This document shows, piece after piece, positions 24,117 through 37,200 of a DNA stretch of 64,000 bases. The position numbers and the translations under genes are program-made. Position 1 is the first letter of the stretch, and each line of letters starts with the position of its first letter. The notes below the pieces were generated by a model. It had not been told where the DNA came from and did not search any database. It saw only the letters and a list, made by a program, of their open reading frames with translations. Origin of the DNA: Corella eumyota (taxonomy: Eukaryota > Chordata > Ascidiacea > Phlebobranchia > Corellidae); contig OY720098.1 in assembly GCA_963082875.1 (NCBI GenBank), positions 19,034,001-19,098,000 on the forward strand, read 5' to 3'.

Positions 24117-25070
24117 ATAAATAAATAAAAAAAATACCTAAAACAACCTTTTAATCATTAATTTGGTTTTGTCATTTTTTCCCGTATCAGTTCATTATGT
24201 AATGTATATCATAAAAAAACAATGTCATAATTTTTAAAGCATTTTTTTATTATAACAAATTTTATTGCATTTTTTATGGTTATATCTTTTTTTGGGACCC
24301 CTCATTTTAAACAATGGAACAGTAATTTCTAAAACAACATAAATTTCCCATTCACGCCACAACACAGTTTTGCTCATAAAGCTACATGAAAAAAAGCTAT
24401 AACAGCTACGAATTGTTGGATAAGCGCTTTAATCCATGTCTGTATACTAAGTTTTTAAACATAAACAAAAATCCAATAAAAATAAATCCCCTTTATTAAA
24501 AAGCCCGATGTCAAAAGTAATTACAAGCTAATAAAAAACAAATATTGGTATTTTGGGCAACTAAAAACGAGTCATTCACATGCGAATGACAAATGAGTTA
24601 GTTTCGATACAATATTTGAACAAATATTGCACTTTTTGTTATAAACACTACCAGTATGTTACACCATAACATTACAACTATACGGTACTGTCCCTTATTT
24701 AAATAAACAGTCATAAGCGCGATGTGTAGAAATACTTGAAATTTTAAAACTATTTTAAAATATTTTTTTGAATAAAGCAAGATTTTTGCACACAAGTTTA
24801 AAAAAACGATAATATTTTTTGATTTTGTGGTTGGCTCTTGAAACAACATAACCAAATAAGATAAATATTTTTCGATTAAAAGTTCTTAATATTTGTTCAG
24901 AGACATACCACATTTTTCTTTCGTTTCTTTTTAGCATTTATTCAATATAAAAATGAATTTTTAAAACGAAACATTATTAACATGAAGCTTTATATATTAG
25001 GGGAAAGTTTTTTGTCATTAAAGTGATTTTGATTTACAACATCTCATAACATGGTTTTAAATTGATTTTG
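24117..25070. other. Between the repeat copies, no gene
   Basis: AT-rich. A partial third match, TTTTGTCATTTTTTCCCGTA, lies near 24168-24187. Short minus-strand open frames at 24598-24937 have no recognisable motif and are treated as chance. Confidence 0.5.
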
Positions 25071-25157
25071 TCATTTTTCCCGTCGCATTGTTGTAATATT
25101 AATTGTATATCGTATTTATTATTTACTTTTATCAATGCGCTAAAAACCAAAATAAAA
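25071..25157 (+). repeat. Dispersed ~86 bp repeat, copy 2
   Basis: Direct repeat of 24031-24116 with only a few differences (GTCGCATTG for GTCGCGTTG, GCGCTAAAA for GCGCGAAAA). It also ends in an A-rich run. The copies are about 1,040 bp apart; the sequence between them shows no transposase, so a terminal-repeat element is possible but unproven. Confidence 0.7.
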
Positions 25158-25422
25158 AAAATATTATGACTTCTTGCCACAAATTTAATAAAAAGACCTA
25201 TGTTTGGTAACCGCTTTAATTAGACATTGAAAGTGGAATTTCCGTATAAAAAACACACACAGTTTATCAACGCTTATAATATCCTCATTGATATTGATTA
25301 GGTTTATTAATGTAAATGTCGCTATCTGGAAAGTCCACGGTTTTAATTAAAAAGTATAAATAAACATAAATATAAAAAGCGAGCCTAAAATAAAAACTGT
25401 TAAGTAGGTTGTCTCACGTTGA

Positions 25423-25719
25423 TTTTTTTTTTTTTTTGTATATATCTTTATCCTCGATGTGGGAAAGTCGAATGCGCGACTTAAACATAGAGTAACATCA
25501 GTTACTCCGACCCAGTCTCGAGTTGCCTGTGGCAGTTTGGGATATTATAGATTATAATTGCCCGATAATTATACTGCTGATCAAGTGCTGGCTCAGCAGG
25601 AGCTCATACCGTTTATAGCGCCTTACTCAAGGGCGCTACAGCATGAGAACAGTGGGGATTGAACCCACGACCTCACGTGTGGTGTAGTAAGTGTTCTTAC
25701 CACTACACCACGCTGCCGG
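25423..25719 (-). mobile_element. tRNA-derived SINE (~297 bp)
   Basis: On the minus strand it begins GGCAGCGTGGTGTAGTGG (A box TGGTGTAGTGGTAAG), with B box GGGTTCAATCCCC about 50 bases on, then a non-tRNA body and an A15 tail (25423-25437). The body has three hairpin-forming inverted repeats: TAGCGCC/GGCGCTA (25616-25638), CTGCTGA/TCAGCAG (25574-25599) and AGTAAC/GTTACT (25490-25507). Target-site duplications are unclear because both flanks are A/T runs. The family name cannot be given without a library search. It has no coding capacity and would depend on a LINE for movement. Confidence 0.85.
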
Positions 25720-25772
25720 TTTTTTTTGATTGTTTTAATGTTATAAAAAACATATTTTTACCGATATAAATT

Positions 25773-25820
25773 TTTGCATAAGATTAGTTGTTTACATTTG
25801 CATAAGATTAGTTGTTTACA
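25773..25820 (+). repeat. Perfect 24 bp tandem duplication
   Basis: TTTGCATAAGATTAGTTG plus TTTACA occurs twice in direct tandem (25773-25796 and 25797-25820) with no mismatch. It lies 50 bases from the SINE 5' end. It looks like a replication-slippage or end-joining duplication. Confidence 0.9.
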
Positions 25821-26716
25821 AACTACGGCTAACGGCACGTTAGTAGACATTCTATATATTTCAAAGTAAACCGGACGTTTGAGTTATTTAATTGGTGTGT
25901 AAGTGTGAATTCCAGAGCGTTTAATTGACCTGGTTTAAACCAATTAAAAATCTATAACAGTGTGTTATTTAAACCTAAATAAAACAACATCTTGACATAC
26001 TATTTTACCATCATTTATTAACTAATAAAAACTACATTAAAATTTTACATGAACTCTCTAATATTTAAAACTAAAGAACAATTAATAGGTATTTTGATAC
26101 AAAATATACAAACGAACTTTTAGGTGTATATTAGGTAAACCAAGTTTTTTTTTAAATGAGAACGTAACAAAGATCGTTATTTTGTTTGTTTGTTTAGTAC
26201 ATTAGTAAAAGTAACAGCACGTAAGTTAATCTAAATGCCAGTTAATGTCAGACTTTAACGTAGTTAGATGTTAAATTTTTGTGTCTTTTTTTGACACCTT
26301 TACTTTTTAAAAGAGATAAAACAGTTGCTTTAATAACAAAAACATGTCTAAAATATAATATTCGTTTGTTTTGTTCTAAAAACCCGTACACAGACGAACG
26401 CTTAACTGAATGTACACAAGTTAAAATATGTATCAGATAAAGTTTAAAGTAATCCCCAATAATGATTAAATATTACGTGATTAAATTAAATATATTTATA
26501 CAGTGTTATAAAGATATAAGTGAACAAGAATATATGACGTTTAATAAATTGCATATCGTAAATAATTTTTTTTAGATAAGGTATTTTAATTTAGCTGAAC
26601 TGTTAAAAATATTTGCCAGGAAAATCTGACTATTATGGAATGACAAAACATTAAAGCTTTTAGATATGTTATTAAAAGGTAAACTAACCAACATTTGCAA
26701 ACCCTTTCTCATAATT
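25821..26716. other. Intergenic downstream of the KLHL array
   Basis: AT-rich, no gene recognised. The distal part holds the 3' UTR of KLHL copy A. ATTAAA on the minus strand at 26540-26545 is a possible polyadenylation signal, about 175 bases past the stop. Confidence 0.5.
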
Positions 26717-29700
26717 CTAAAATGCAACACAATCATGATAATAATATTGATCTTCAATTTTTGTAACAAATGTCCATTTGTCTTCCATAATATCATATTT
26801 AATGATTGATTTATTATCATCTAACCTTCTATAAAACAAGAAAAAAGATTAATAAAATGTTTACAATATTCTGTTTTGTAATTTATTCACCTAATTTAGT
26901 TAAAATCTTAAATATTTTAACTTACCCTCCAACAACATAAATATTGTTTTGTATCAAACATCCTGAAAATTCGCATCTTGGTGACAACATAGAAGTTACA
27001 TTGATCCAAATATTATTTGTTACATCATAAACTTCAATCGAACTAAGGTTTTCCGTCCCATTACTACCTCCTAAATATAAATTATAAACTAAATCTTTAA
27101 TTTATCAAAAATCTAGTTTTAAACTTTAAAATTTTACAGCAGTAATATCTTACCCATTGCAAATATTTTATCCTGGTTTGCCAAAGCAACAAACCGCTGC
27201 CTTGGAGTTCGTAAAGGAGCGACAAAAATCCATTTATCCTCTTTTGGATTGTATCTCTCAACAGTGTTGGTTGCTCTACTATTTGAAAAACCACCAATGG
27301 CATAAAGAAAACCTAAAATCAGTTAAAAATAAAATTATATAGTAATGTAAGACTGCATTTAAAAGATATAATTTAAGCGACCACCAATGGCATAAAGGCA
27401 ATCTAAAACACAAATTACACAAGTTTAATACCTCAATTACTGATACTTTAAATTAAAAATAATCACCTTTTAGTTCAACAAATTCATGACAACTTCTAGA
27501 TTGATTCATGTTTGCAAATGCCACCCATTTATTTACAATTTCCAAGTAATATTCACAGGTTTTGGCGAATTGGGGTTCATAGGTTCCAGAAACAAATATA
27601 AGTCCTAAACATTAAAAATGATTTATTCTATTAACCTATATTTCTGTTTTAATTAGACAGTTGATTTTAAATAACCATTAAGCACAGCAGCTCCAAAATC
27701 ATCCCTTTTTTTATTCATTGATTTAACTTGTTTCCAAGTATTTGAAGTTTGTTTGTAATTCATTCTATAAACTGTATCTTGACTTGTATTATCACAACTG
27801 TATCCGCCAATTATGTAAACAAACTCGTTTAATATAACACATTTGTGGTATTGCATTCCATGTGGCATGTCCTTTGAAAAAAATTACAACATTTAAATAA
27901 AAGGTGAAAAAACTCAACTTCACTTTAAGCATGAACAACCACATTTAAAAATGTAACTTAAATAGAAATAAAATATTAAAGAATGTTATATATTATGTTT
28001 ATATATTGCAAGTTAACAATTACCTTTCTTTGTTCAAAAGTATTGCTTGTAATATTATATTGACAAATGCTTCTTGGTGTGTTTTGTCCTCCAATTAGAA
28101 GAATATTGTCTAAATTTATATACAGTTGTTTATGAATATTTTTATTCATTTTTAAACAAGCAACTATATTACCCTTATTTTTTTACCTTTTACTGGATAT
28201 ACGATTGTTCGAATTGCCTTCATTACTAAATTGATGTATGTCAAATTTTCTTTAATAAAACTCTAAAATCAAGCAGTAAAAATTTTTTATTTTAGGTTAA
28301 TCCTAAAAAAGTGTATTGCATTGTAACAGTAAGTTAATGAAAAACAGTTTACGCTTAAATACATAAAATAAATCACTAATTTAACGGGCCTACTTTTTTT
28401 TTAAATTTTTTATAAAAAAAATTTATAAATTAAAAACACATTTTTTTACTTATTTTATTCCATTTATTTATTTTATTTATCTTATTTTATTTATTTTATT
28501 TTTTTTATCTTATTTTATTTATTTTATTTTTTTATTTATTTTATTTTTATTTATTTAATTTATCTTATTTTATTTTTTTACTTATTTTATTTTTTACTCA
28601 TTTTATTTTACTTATTTTATTTTTTTAAATCTAACCTCAACACTGACAACATTATTAAGAAAGTCCAATGGCAACTGACAAAACTTAAGTTCAACTTTGC
28701 CAAGAATTTCAAGAAATCGATCTTGTCTTTCAGTTAATTTAAATTTAATCCATTCAACAACAGCAGTGTACAAACATTTCTTCTCAACCTGGTCATATAA
28801 TATATATATAAAAAATGTTAATAACATATCATTAAATTTAGTACATCTTTAAACTATAAGCCATTTGCTAAAGCTAATATTTCTAATTTTTATTATTCAA
28901 ATAATTTTTTTTTAAAGTTAGATCAAAATATTAGTGCATATTCTAAACTACCCTCTTCAAAAACCTAAAAATATACAACAATAAAATTTAAAAAAATTAA
29001 CAAACCATTTTAAAGTTTGAGCATAAATTATCTTCCAACAAATTCTTAAACTCATCATGTGACAAAATTTCATTCACATTTTTTTTCATAAACTCATTGA
29101 CATTATCCATGAGTTCATTGCTATGGTAAGTATCAGCCAATGAGCGAAGAGTAAAAATGTTTTGACATGATAAAGCCTTTTTCAAATAATTGATACATTT
29201 TTGCTTCAAATCTAATAAAATTAAAAGCAACTTCAAAAGTTATTAAATATATGAATTGATTATTAAACTTTATATTTTTATTGTGCCCTAAAATAAAAAC
29301 TGAAAAATTGTTAAGTAAAATTTTATCTTGTATACAATACCAAACAATGATTTACCTATAATTTGCAAATATTCCGCTGCATCAAGCAAGTCACAAACAT
29401 TCTTGGTGTTTAATTTAATTTCTACTCCATAAAAATAATCAAGAATTGACTGCATTAAAGTTGCACTGATTCTATCAATGTTTATTGTTGAACTATATTT
29501 CTCTTCCATCTTGAAAATAGTATTTGTTTAAACATATAAAAAAAGGGAAATTTAGCACAAGAAATAATAGATAAATTTCCAATTAGAGTATATTGATATA
29601 AAACAGGCTTTGCAGATAAATGATTAACAATAATAACAACTTTGCTGAGAGTGGAATGGTAAGTATTTAACAAAAACAAGACTATTAAAAATTATATATA

Positions 29701-30127
29701 CACATTTTACCTCAGTATCAAAAGCTTTATCAAAGAAGACACTGAAACAAGACAACACCATCACACTGGCTGTAAACACTTTGTTCTCTGTACAAATCTT
29801 GGCATCATTAAATCTAACTCGATCACGATTCCTAAAGTAAAATAAAAACACTTTTAAATATATTAAAAATAATATTCTTTTTTGTTAAATTATCCACAAC
29901 AAAATTAAAATCATACAAATTACACAATATCAGATTGCTTTAATAAAAAAACAGTAATTAATATACCCTAAAGTTTCAAAATATTACATCAATAAAGATG
30001 AAGTGTGCAAACATAGAAATAAGTGAGAATATTTCACCTACTTGTTAGCAAATGTTTGTAACTGAGTTTCATTTTCATTCTTGCATGTCTCCTCAGAATT
30101 ATCACAAGTTCCAAAAATTGAAAACAT
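26717..30127 (-). CDS. KLHL copy A: BTB-BACK-Kelch protein, 543 aa, intact
   Basis: Twelve exons: 30127-30042, 29831-29711, 29509-29356, 29211-29006, 28788-28636, 28262-28187, 28109-28024, 27871-27676, 27604-27467, 27312-27154, 27070-26926, 26828-26717. They sum to 1,632 bases in one frame. Every intron is GT-AG. Residues ~20-120 are the BTB fold (FNDAKICTENKVFTASV, MEEKYSSTINIDRISAT), exons 4-6 the BACK domain (EFKNLLED, WIKFKLTERQDRFLE, CQLPLDFL), and exons 7-12 six Kelch blades with GG pairs and Y/W spacing (IGGYS, IGGFS...VERYNPKEDKW, GGSNG...VEVYDV). Family role: BTB binds cullin-3, Kelch binds a substrate for ubiquitination; substrate unknown. It is the last copy of the array and the most different. 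Intron 5 holds a TTTTA-rich tract. The protein ends HDCVAF. Confidence 0.9.
28441..28627. repeat. TTTTA/TTTAT low-complexity tract in intron 5 of copy A
   Basis: About 190 bases built from TTTTA, TTTAT and CTTA words. It is absent from intron 5 of the other nine copies, so it expanded after duplication. Confidence 0.9.
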
Positions 30128-30694
30128 TTTAACAAATTAATTAGTTACAAAACAATTAAAACAATTTTATCTAAATTCCTAAATTTGAAACCTATTATGA
30201 AATAAATAAATTAAATAACAATTTTAAATATTTTTAACAACTAAAATGTGTTGAAGTCAACAATATTAAAGTCAACAATAGCAAACAAACTTTTAAAGAT
30301 TAAAATTAAAATTAATAAAATATTTGAGAGTTACAATTGAAATAAAAATCCAGCAAAAAAATAATATTGATTAAATATAAATACAACTGAGTTAATATAA
30401 AAAAGAAAAATCAAATTTAACAAATTTTTTTAAATAGTTAATTATAAGTGCATGTTTTCTATGTGTATTTAATATAATGATTATTAAATGTTAATATGTT
30501 AATTCATTTAAAAAAAATTTAACATTGAAAAAAACTAATTTAATTATCTTTATAACTTGCAAAAACATTTCATTATTTGATCTATCATAACATAGTTCAG
30601 TGTAATTAATTTAACAGTTACAGAATATAGTATTTATTATTGTCTATAGAGTTTAAATAGCATTTTAAGATTACAATTTTTTGTCAAGTTTTGT
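30128..30694. other. KLHL spacer A/B, type 1
   Basis: It holds the promoter side of copy A (conserved GGAATTTAGATAAAATTG block, minus strand) and the 3' side of copy B. AATAAA on the minus strand (30633-30638) lies about 60 bases after B's stop. It matches spacers C/D and I/J. Confidence 0.7.
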
Positions 30695-33600
30695 TCAAAA
30701 TGCAACAGAAGTATGGTAAAAATAATATTCTTCGAGTTCAGTTATAAAATTCCATTTGTCATCTTCAATATCATATTTATTGATTGATTTATTATCACCT
30801 AACCTTCTGTAAAACAGTAAAAATATATTAATAAAATGTTGAACATTTTTTCTTTTGTAATTTATTTACCTAAATTTACTTAAAACGTTAAATGTGTTTA
30901 CTTACCCTCCAACAACATAAATTTCATTTTGCATCAAAATTCCTGAAAATGAACTTCTTGGTAACAACATAGAAGTTAAATTGTTCCAAATATTATTTGT
31001 TAAATCATAAACTTCAACTGAACTAAGGTTATCTTTTCCATTATTACCTCCTAAATATAAATAAAAGTATTTTAAAATGCATAAACAAACCAAATTTTAT
31101 TTACATCTCACCCATTGCAAATATTTTATCCTGGTTTGCCAAAGCAACAAACCACTTTCTTGGAGTTTGTAAAGGAGCCACAAAATTCCATTTATCCTCT
31201 TTTGGATTGTATCTTTCAACAGTGTTGGTTATATTTTTATCTGATACACCACCAATAGCATAAAGATAACCTGTAATAAATTAAATTTTGTATTTTGTTA
31301 TGTTAATTTAAACAAAATATAAAAAGATTGCAAAGTTGGGTAACAATGTCATAGAGCTTACAGGTGATAGAATAGACAATATAATATATAAATGTAGACA
31401 GAAGTTTTAATAAATGTTTTATTATTTCAAATCGATTTTTCTAACAAATTAGTTTTAAAAAAAACTTTTAACCTTTTATTTGCACAAGTTCATGAAAACA
31501 ACGTTGCGTTTCCATGTTTGCAATTCCAACCCATTTATTAGTGGTCTCTATGTAATATTCACAAGTGTCACGATTTAATTTCCAATTTCCAGTCACAAAT
31601 AACAAACCTAAACATAAAGTTAATAATAAACAAATGCAATAACATAATACTAAGCCATACATAAAAAAATTATAAAATATTAGGATGTAAATCAACATAA
31701 AACAATGTAAGGTGTTTTATACCATTTAAAACTGTAGCTCCATGATCACTTCGGTTGTAATTCATCGATTTAACTTGTTCCCAATTAATAGGAAATTGTT
31801 TGTAGTTCATTCTATAAACTGTATTTAGTTGGGTTTCGTTATCACCAGTACATCCACCAATTATGTAAACAAAATCATTCAAAACGACACATTTGTGACA
31901 AAATCTTCCTTCTGGTATGTCCTTTAAAGAAAATTCATCCCATAACACTACACTATTACGAACATGATTTTATTATAGCATTTTGTAAAATCATTTTTAA
32001 AAAAAAAACAGTTTAAAAAAAAGTAAATTGGATACTAGAAATATAAAAACAAATTTAGAAAAATGACTTAACATAATAGTAATACAATAATTGTTAATTT
32101 AAAAAAAAATTCAATCTAACCTTTTTTTGTATAAAAGTATTGCTTGCAATATTATATTGACAAACATTTTGTTGCGAATCCCTTCCTCCAATTATTAGAA
32201 TTTTATCTAAATTATACTGATATTTGTTAATACGTTTTTTCAAAGCAATCATTCAGTCAATTTACCTTTCACTGGATATAAAAAAGATCAAATTGCTTCC
32301 ATTACAGAGTTCAGATATGCAGCATGTTCTTTAATAAAATTCTAAAATGTAATGTGTAAAACACTGTTATAGCAGCACAATATTTGACTGGTTATTAAGG
32401 GTATTAATTGTAAAAATATACATTTAAAAGTACAGCTTATGCTAAATAACAAGGAACAATCACATCACTATTGTTATAAAACAAAACATTTTTTTAATCT
32501 AACCTCAACACTGACAACATTATGAAGAAAGTCCAATGGCAACTGACAAAGTTTTAATTCAACTTTGTCAAGAATTTCAAGAAATCGATCTTGTCTTTCA
32601 GTTAATTTAAATTTAATCCATTCAATAACAGCAGTGTACAAACATTTCTTCCCAACCTGTTATTAAGAAAATAATACAAAAAAGGTGCTAAACATGAACA
32701 CAAACTAATTCAAAAAAAAACTATTTGTCAAAATTTGTAACAAATAAAAATAATTCACATATATCATATTACAATTTACACATAAACTTATTATTTATAA
32801 CCTTAAATTATTTTACAAAAATTAACACACCATTTCAAAGTTTGAGCAAAAATCATCTTCCAACAAATTCTTAAACTCATCATGTGACAAAATCTCTTTT
32901 ACATTTGTTTTCATAAACTTATTGACATTATCCATGAGTTCATTGCTATGGTAAGTGTTTTGACATGATAAAGCCTTTTTCAAATAATTGATACATTTTT
33001 GCTTCAAATCTAATAAAATTCAAAGTAACTTCAAAAATTATTAAATATACGACTTGATTATTATATTTTATATTTTTTTTGTGCCCAAAAATAAAAAAAA
33101 TGGTTAAGTAAAATTTTATCTTGTATACAATTTTAAACAATGACTTGCCTTTAATTTGCAAATATTCTGCAGCATCAAGCAAATCACAAACATTCTTGTT
33201 GTTCAATTTAATCTCTACTCCATAAAAATAATCAAGTATTGACTGCATTAAAGTTGCACTGATTCTATCAATGTTTATTGTTGAACTATATTTCTCTTCC
33301 ATCTTGAAAATAGTATTAGTTTAAAAATATAGAGAATAGACAAATTTAACACAAAAATAATATCTTTTTCTTATATTACATTATGTTAAATTAATATAAA
33401 ATATGCTTTGCAAAAAATATTAACAATAATAACAACTTTGCTGAGAGTAGAATGGTAAGTTTTGTACAAAAACAAGACTATTGAAAATAATAACCATTTT
33501 ACCTCAGTATCAAAAGCTTTATCAAAGAAGACACTGAAACAAGACAACACCATCACACTGGCTGTAAACACTTTGTTCTATGTACAAATCCTGGCATCAT

Positions 33601-33923
33601 TAAATCTAACTCGATCACGATTTCTAAAGTAAAATAAAAACACTTTTAAATAGATTAAAATAAATAATTTTTTTTTGGTAAATTATTCACAACAAATTAA
33701 AATCGTACAAATTACACAATATCAGATTGCTTTAATATAAAACAGTAACTAATATACTCTAAAGTTTCAAAAAATTACATAAATAATAACGAAGTAATGA
33801 CGAAAAGCATTAAAATAAGTGAAAATATTTTACCTACTTGTTAGCAAATGTTTGTAACTGAGTTTCATTTTCATTCTTGCATGTCTCCTCACCAATATCA
33901 CAAGTTCCAAAAATTGAAAACAT
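30695..33923 (-). pseudogene. KLHL copy B: disrupted BTB-BACK-Kelch gene
   Basis: The full 12-exon layout is present (exon 1 at 33923-33838, exon 2 at 33623-33503, exon 3 at 33302-33149, terminal exon ending at 30695 with HTSVAF). Lesions: exon 2 has TAG where the other copies have GAG (33578-33580, in ICTENK); exon 4 lacks 27 bases in frame at 32956/32957, removing nine BACK residues (IFTLRSLAD); exon 6 has TGA where the family has CGA (32288-32290). Two stops, both before the Kelch blades, argue for a pseudogene rather than an assembly slip. The Kelch exons stay open, and exon 9 with intron 9 is nearly identical to copy C. Intron 3 uses a GC donor (33147-33148). Splice sites are otherwise kept. 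Confidence 0.85.
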
Positions 33924-34224
33924 TTTAACAATTTAATTAGTTACAAAACAATTACAACAATTTTATCTAAATTCCTAAATTTGAAACCTGTTATGAAATA
34001 AATAAATTAAATCAAAAAACAATTTTAAATATTTTTAACAACTAAAAGATGTTGAAGTTGACAATATGAAAGTCGACAATAGCGAACAAACTTTTAAAGA
34101 TCAAAATTAAAATGAATAAAATATATGAGAGTTACAATTGAAATAAAAATCTAGCAAAAAAAATAATATTGATTAAATATAAATACAACTGAGTTAATAT
34201 AAAAAAGAAAAATTAAACAAAGAG
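33924..34224. other. KLHL spacer B/C, hybrid and short (301 bp)
   Basis: The side next to copy B is type 1 sequence, up to about GAGTTAATATAAAAAAG near 34205. It then switches within about 20 bases to a type 2 3' end belonging to copy C. It is 150-270 bp shorter than the other spacers, as expected of a recombination junction. Confidence 0.75.
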
Positions 34225-37200
34225 TTAAATACAAATTGCAACAGAATCATGATGAAAATATTGCTCATTAATTTTAGTAACAAATGTCAATGTATCTTCT
34301 GTGATGTCATATTCGAGAATTGAATTGTTATCATTTAAGAACCTATTCAAGATAATGCAATAAAATAATAAAATAAGAAACATATATTAGATTGAAACTT
34401 GTAACAAGTTTAGAAGCAAATTAAATATTTTAACTTACCCTCCAACAACATAAATATTGTTTTGTATCAAACATCCTGAAAATGAACATCTTGGTGACAA
34501 CATAGAAGTTACATTGTTCCAAATATTATTTGTAACATCATAAACTTCAACTGAATTAAGATTATCTTTTCCATTATTACCCCCTAAATATAAATGAAAG
34601 TATTTTAAAACGCATAAACAAATCAAATTTTATTTACATCTTACCCATTGCAAATATTTTATCCTGGTTTGCCAAAGCAACAAACCACCCTCTTGGGGTT
34701 TGTAAAGGAGCCACAAAATTCCATTTATCCTCTTTTGGGTTGTATCTTTCAACAGTGTTGGTTACTTTACCATTTGAAAAACCACTAATGGCATAAAGAT
34801 AACCTGTAATAAATTAAATTTTGTATTTTGTTATGTTAATTTAAACAAAATATAAAAAGATTTCAAAGTTAGGTAACAATGTCATAGAGCTTACAGGTGA
34901 TAGAATAGACAATATAATATATAAATGTAGACAAAAGTTTTAATAAATGTTTTATTATTTCAAATCGATTTTTCTAACAAATTAGTTTTAAAAAAAACTT
35001 TTAACCTTTTATTTGCACAAGTTCATGAAAACAACGTTGCGTTTTCATGTTTGCAATTCCAACCCATTTATTAGTGGTCTCTATGTAATATTCACAAGTG
35101 TCACGATTTAATTTCGAATTTCCAGTCACAAATAACAAACCTAAATATAAAGTTAATAATAAACAAATGCAATAACATAATACTAAGCCATACATAAAAA
35201 AATTATAAAATATTAGGATGTAAATCAACATAAAACAATGTAAGGTGTTTTATACCATTTAAAACTGTAGCTCCATGACCACCACGTTGGTAATTCATTG
35301 ATTTAACTTGCTCCCAAACAATAGGGGTTTGATTGTAGTTCATTTTATAAACTGTATTCAGTTTGGTTTGATCATCACCAATACATCCACCAATTATGTA
35401 AACAAAATCATTTAAAACAACACATTTGTGACAATATCTTCCTTCTGGTATATCCTTTATTAAAGTAATGTTATAACATTATATTAAGATGTATAACAAC
35501 TTTATTATATATTTTTGTAAAATCATTTAACAAAAAGCTTGTTCAATTATTGCACTGTAGTTTTCGATAAACAAATGTTACAAATTTAGTGAAAGTTTCC
35601 TATTTTCTAATTTTGTGACATTTTTAAAAAATTAACAATACAAATATTAAACTTGATAAATGTTAACTCTAACCTCTTTTTGTTCAAAAGTATCGCTTGA
35701 AATATTATATTGACAGACATTATTTTCTGTTTTCCTACCCCCAATTATTAAAATTTTGTCTAAATATATTAGTTGGTATTTTTTGATAAATATTTTATAT
35801 ACTTAGCAACCAAATGAACAAAATAATATAATTTACCTTTCACAGGATATAAGATAGATTGAATTGTCTCCATTACCTTGTTGATGTAGGTCAAATTTTT
35901 TTTTATAAAAACCTAAATGTAAATGGCATTAAATTTAACTAACTTGAGCTTTAGTTTCATAAAATATAAATAGCCCATAAATACACTTTTATTAATAAAA
36001 TGTCATTTAGTTTCACTATTAAGAAACAAAGAAGTTACTACAACTTAAAATCTATTCATCTTTAAGAATTTTAAACAACTTATTTGTATAAATCTAACCT
36101 CAGCTCCAACAACGTTATTAAGAAAGTCCAATGGCAACTGACAAAGCTTGAGTTCAACTTTGTCAAGAATTTCAAGAAATCGATCTTGTCTTTCAGTTAC
36201 TTTAAATTTAATCCATTCAACAACAGCAGTGTACAAACCTTTCTTCTTAACCTGGTAATATAAAATATATATAAGAAATGTTAATAACATATTAATACAT
36301 TTAGTATCTCTTTGAACTAAGGGTCATTTGCGAAAACAAATATTTCTAATTTTTATTATTCAAATAAAATTTTTTAAAGTTAGATCAAAATATTAGTGCA
36401 TATCCTTAACTACCCTCTTCAAAAATCTAAAAACATACAACAATAAACTTCAAAAAAATTAACAAACCATTTTAAAGTTTGAGCAAAAATCATCTTCCAA
36501 CAAATTTTTAAATTCATCATGTGACAAAATCTCATTCACATTTGTTTTCATGAACTCATTGACATTATCCATGAGTTCGTTGCTATGGTAAGTTTCAGCC
36601 AATGAGCGAAGGGTAAAAATGTTTTGACATGATAAAGCCTTTTTCAAATAATTGATACATTTTTGCTTTAGATCTAAAAAATTTAAAATGTGTTATAAAA
36701 CCGATAGATATATGTTTTTAAAAATCTAAATATTTAACATTCCAGAAAATTTTGGTAAAATTTAATTTTATATACAATACCAAACAATGACTTGCCTTTA
36801 ATTTGCAAATATTCTGCAGAATCAAGCAAATCACAAACATTCTTAGTGTTTAATTTGATTTCTACTCCATAAAAATAATCAAGAATTGACTGCATTGAAG
36901 TTGCACTGATTCTATCAATGTTTATTGTTAAACTGTATTTCTCTTCCATCTAAAAAATAGTATTTGTTGAAACATGTAAAAACAGAAAATTTAGCAACAA
37001 GAAGTATTAGATAAATTTGTAATTACAGTATATTGATATTAGAAAGGCTTTGCAAAAAATGATTAACAATAATAACAACTTTGCTGAGAGTAGAATAGTA
37101 AGCATTCAACAAAAACAAGACTATTAAAAGTTATAACCATTTTACCTCAGTATCAAAAGCTTTATCAAAGAAGACACTGAAACAAGACAACACCATCACA

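Noticed and set aside
24598-24937. Two overlapping minus frames of 85 and 60 codons
   Set aside because: AT-driven composition and no recognisable domain; no promoter or splice sites support them.
24031-25157. DNA transposon or LTR-type element bounded by direct repeats
   Set aside because: No coding remnant lies between the copies and no terminal motifs are seen; A-rich tails fit a retroposon end better.
25650-25719. Functional tRNA gene on the minus strand
   Set aside because: A and B boxes are present, but the head continues into a SINE body with an A tail and does not give a full cloverleaf.
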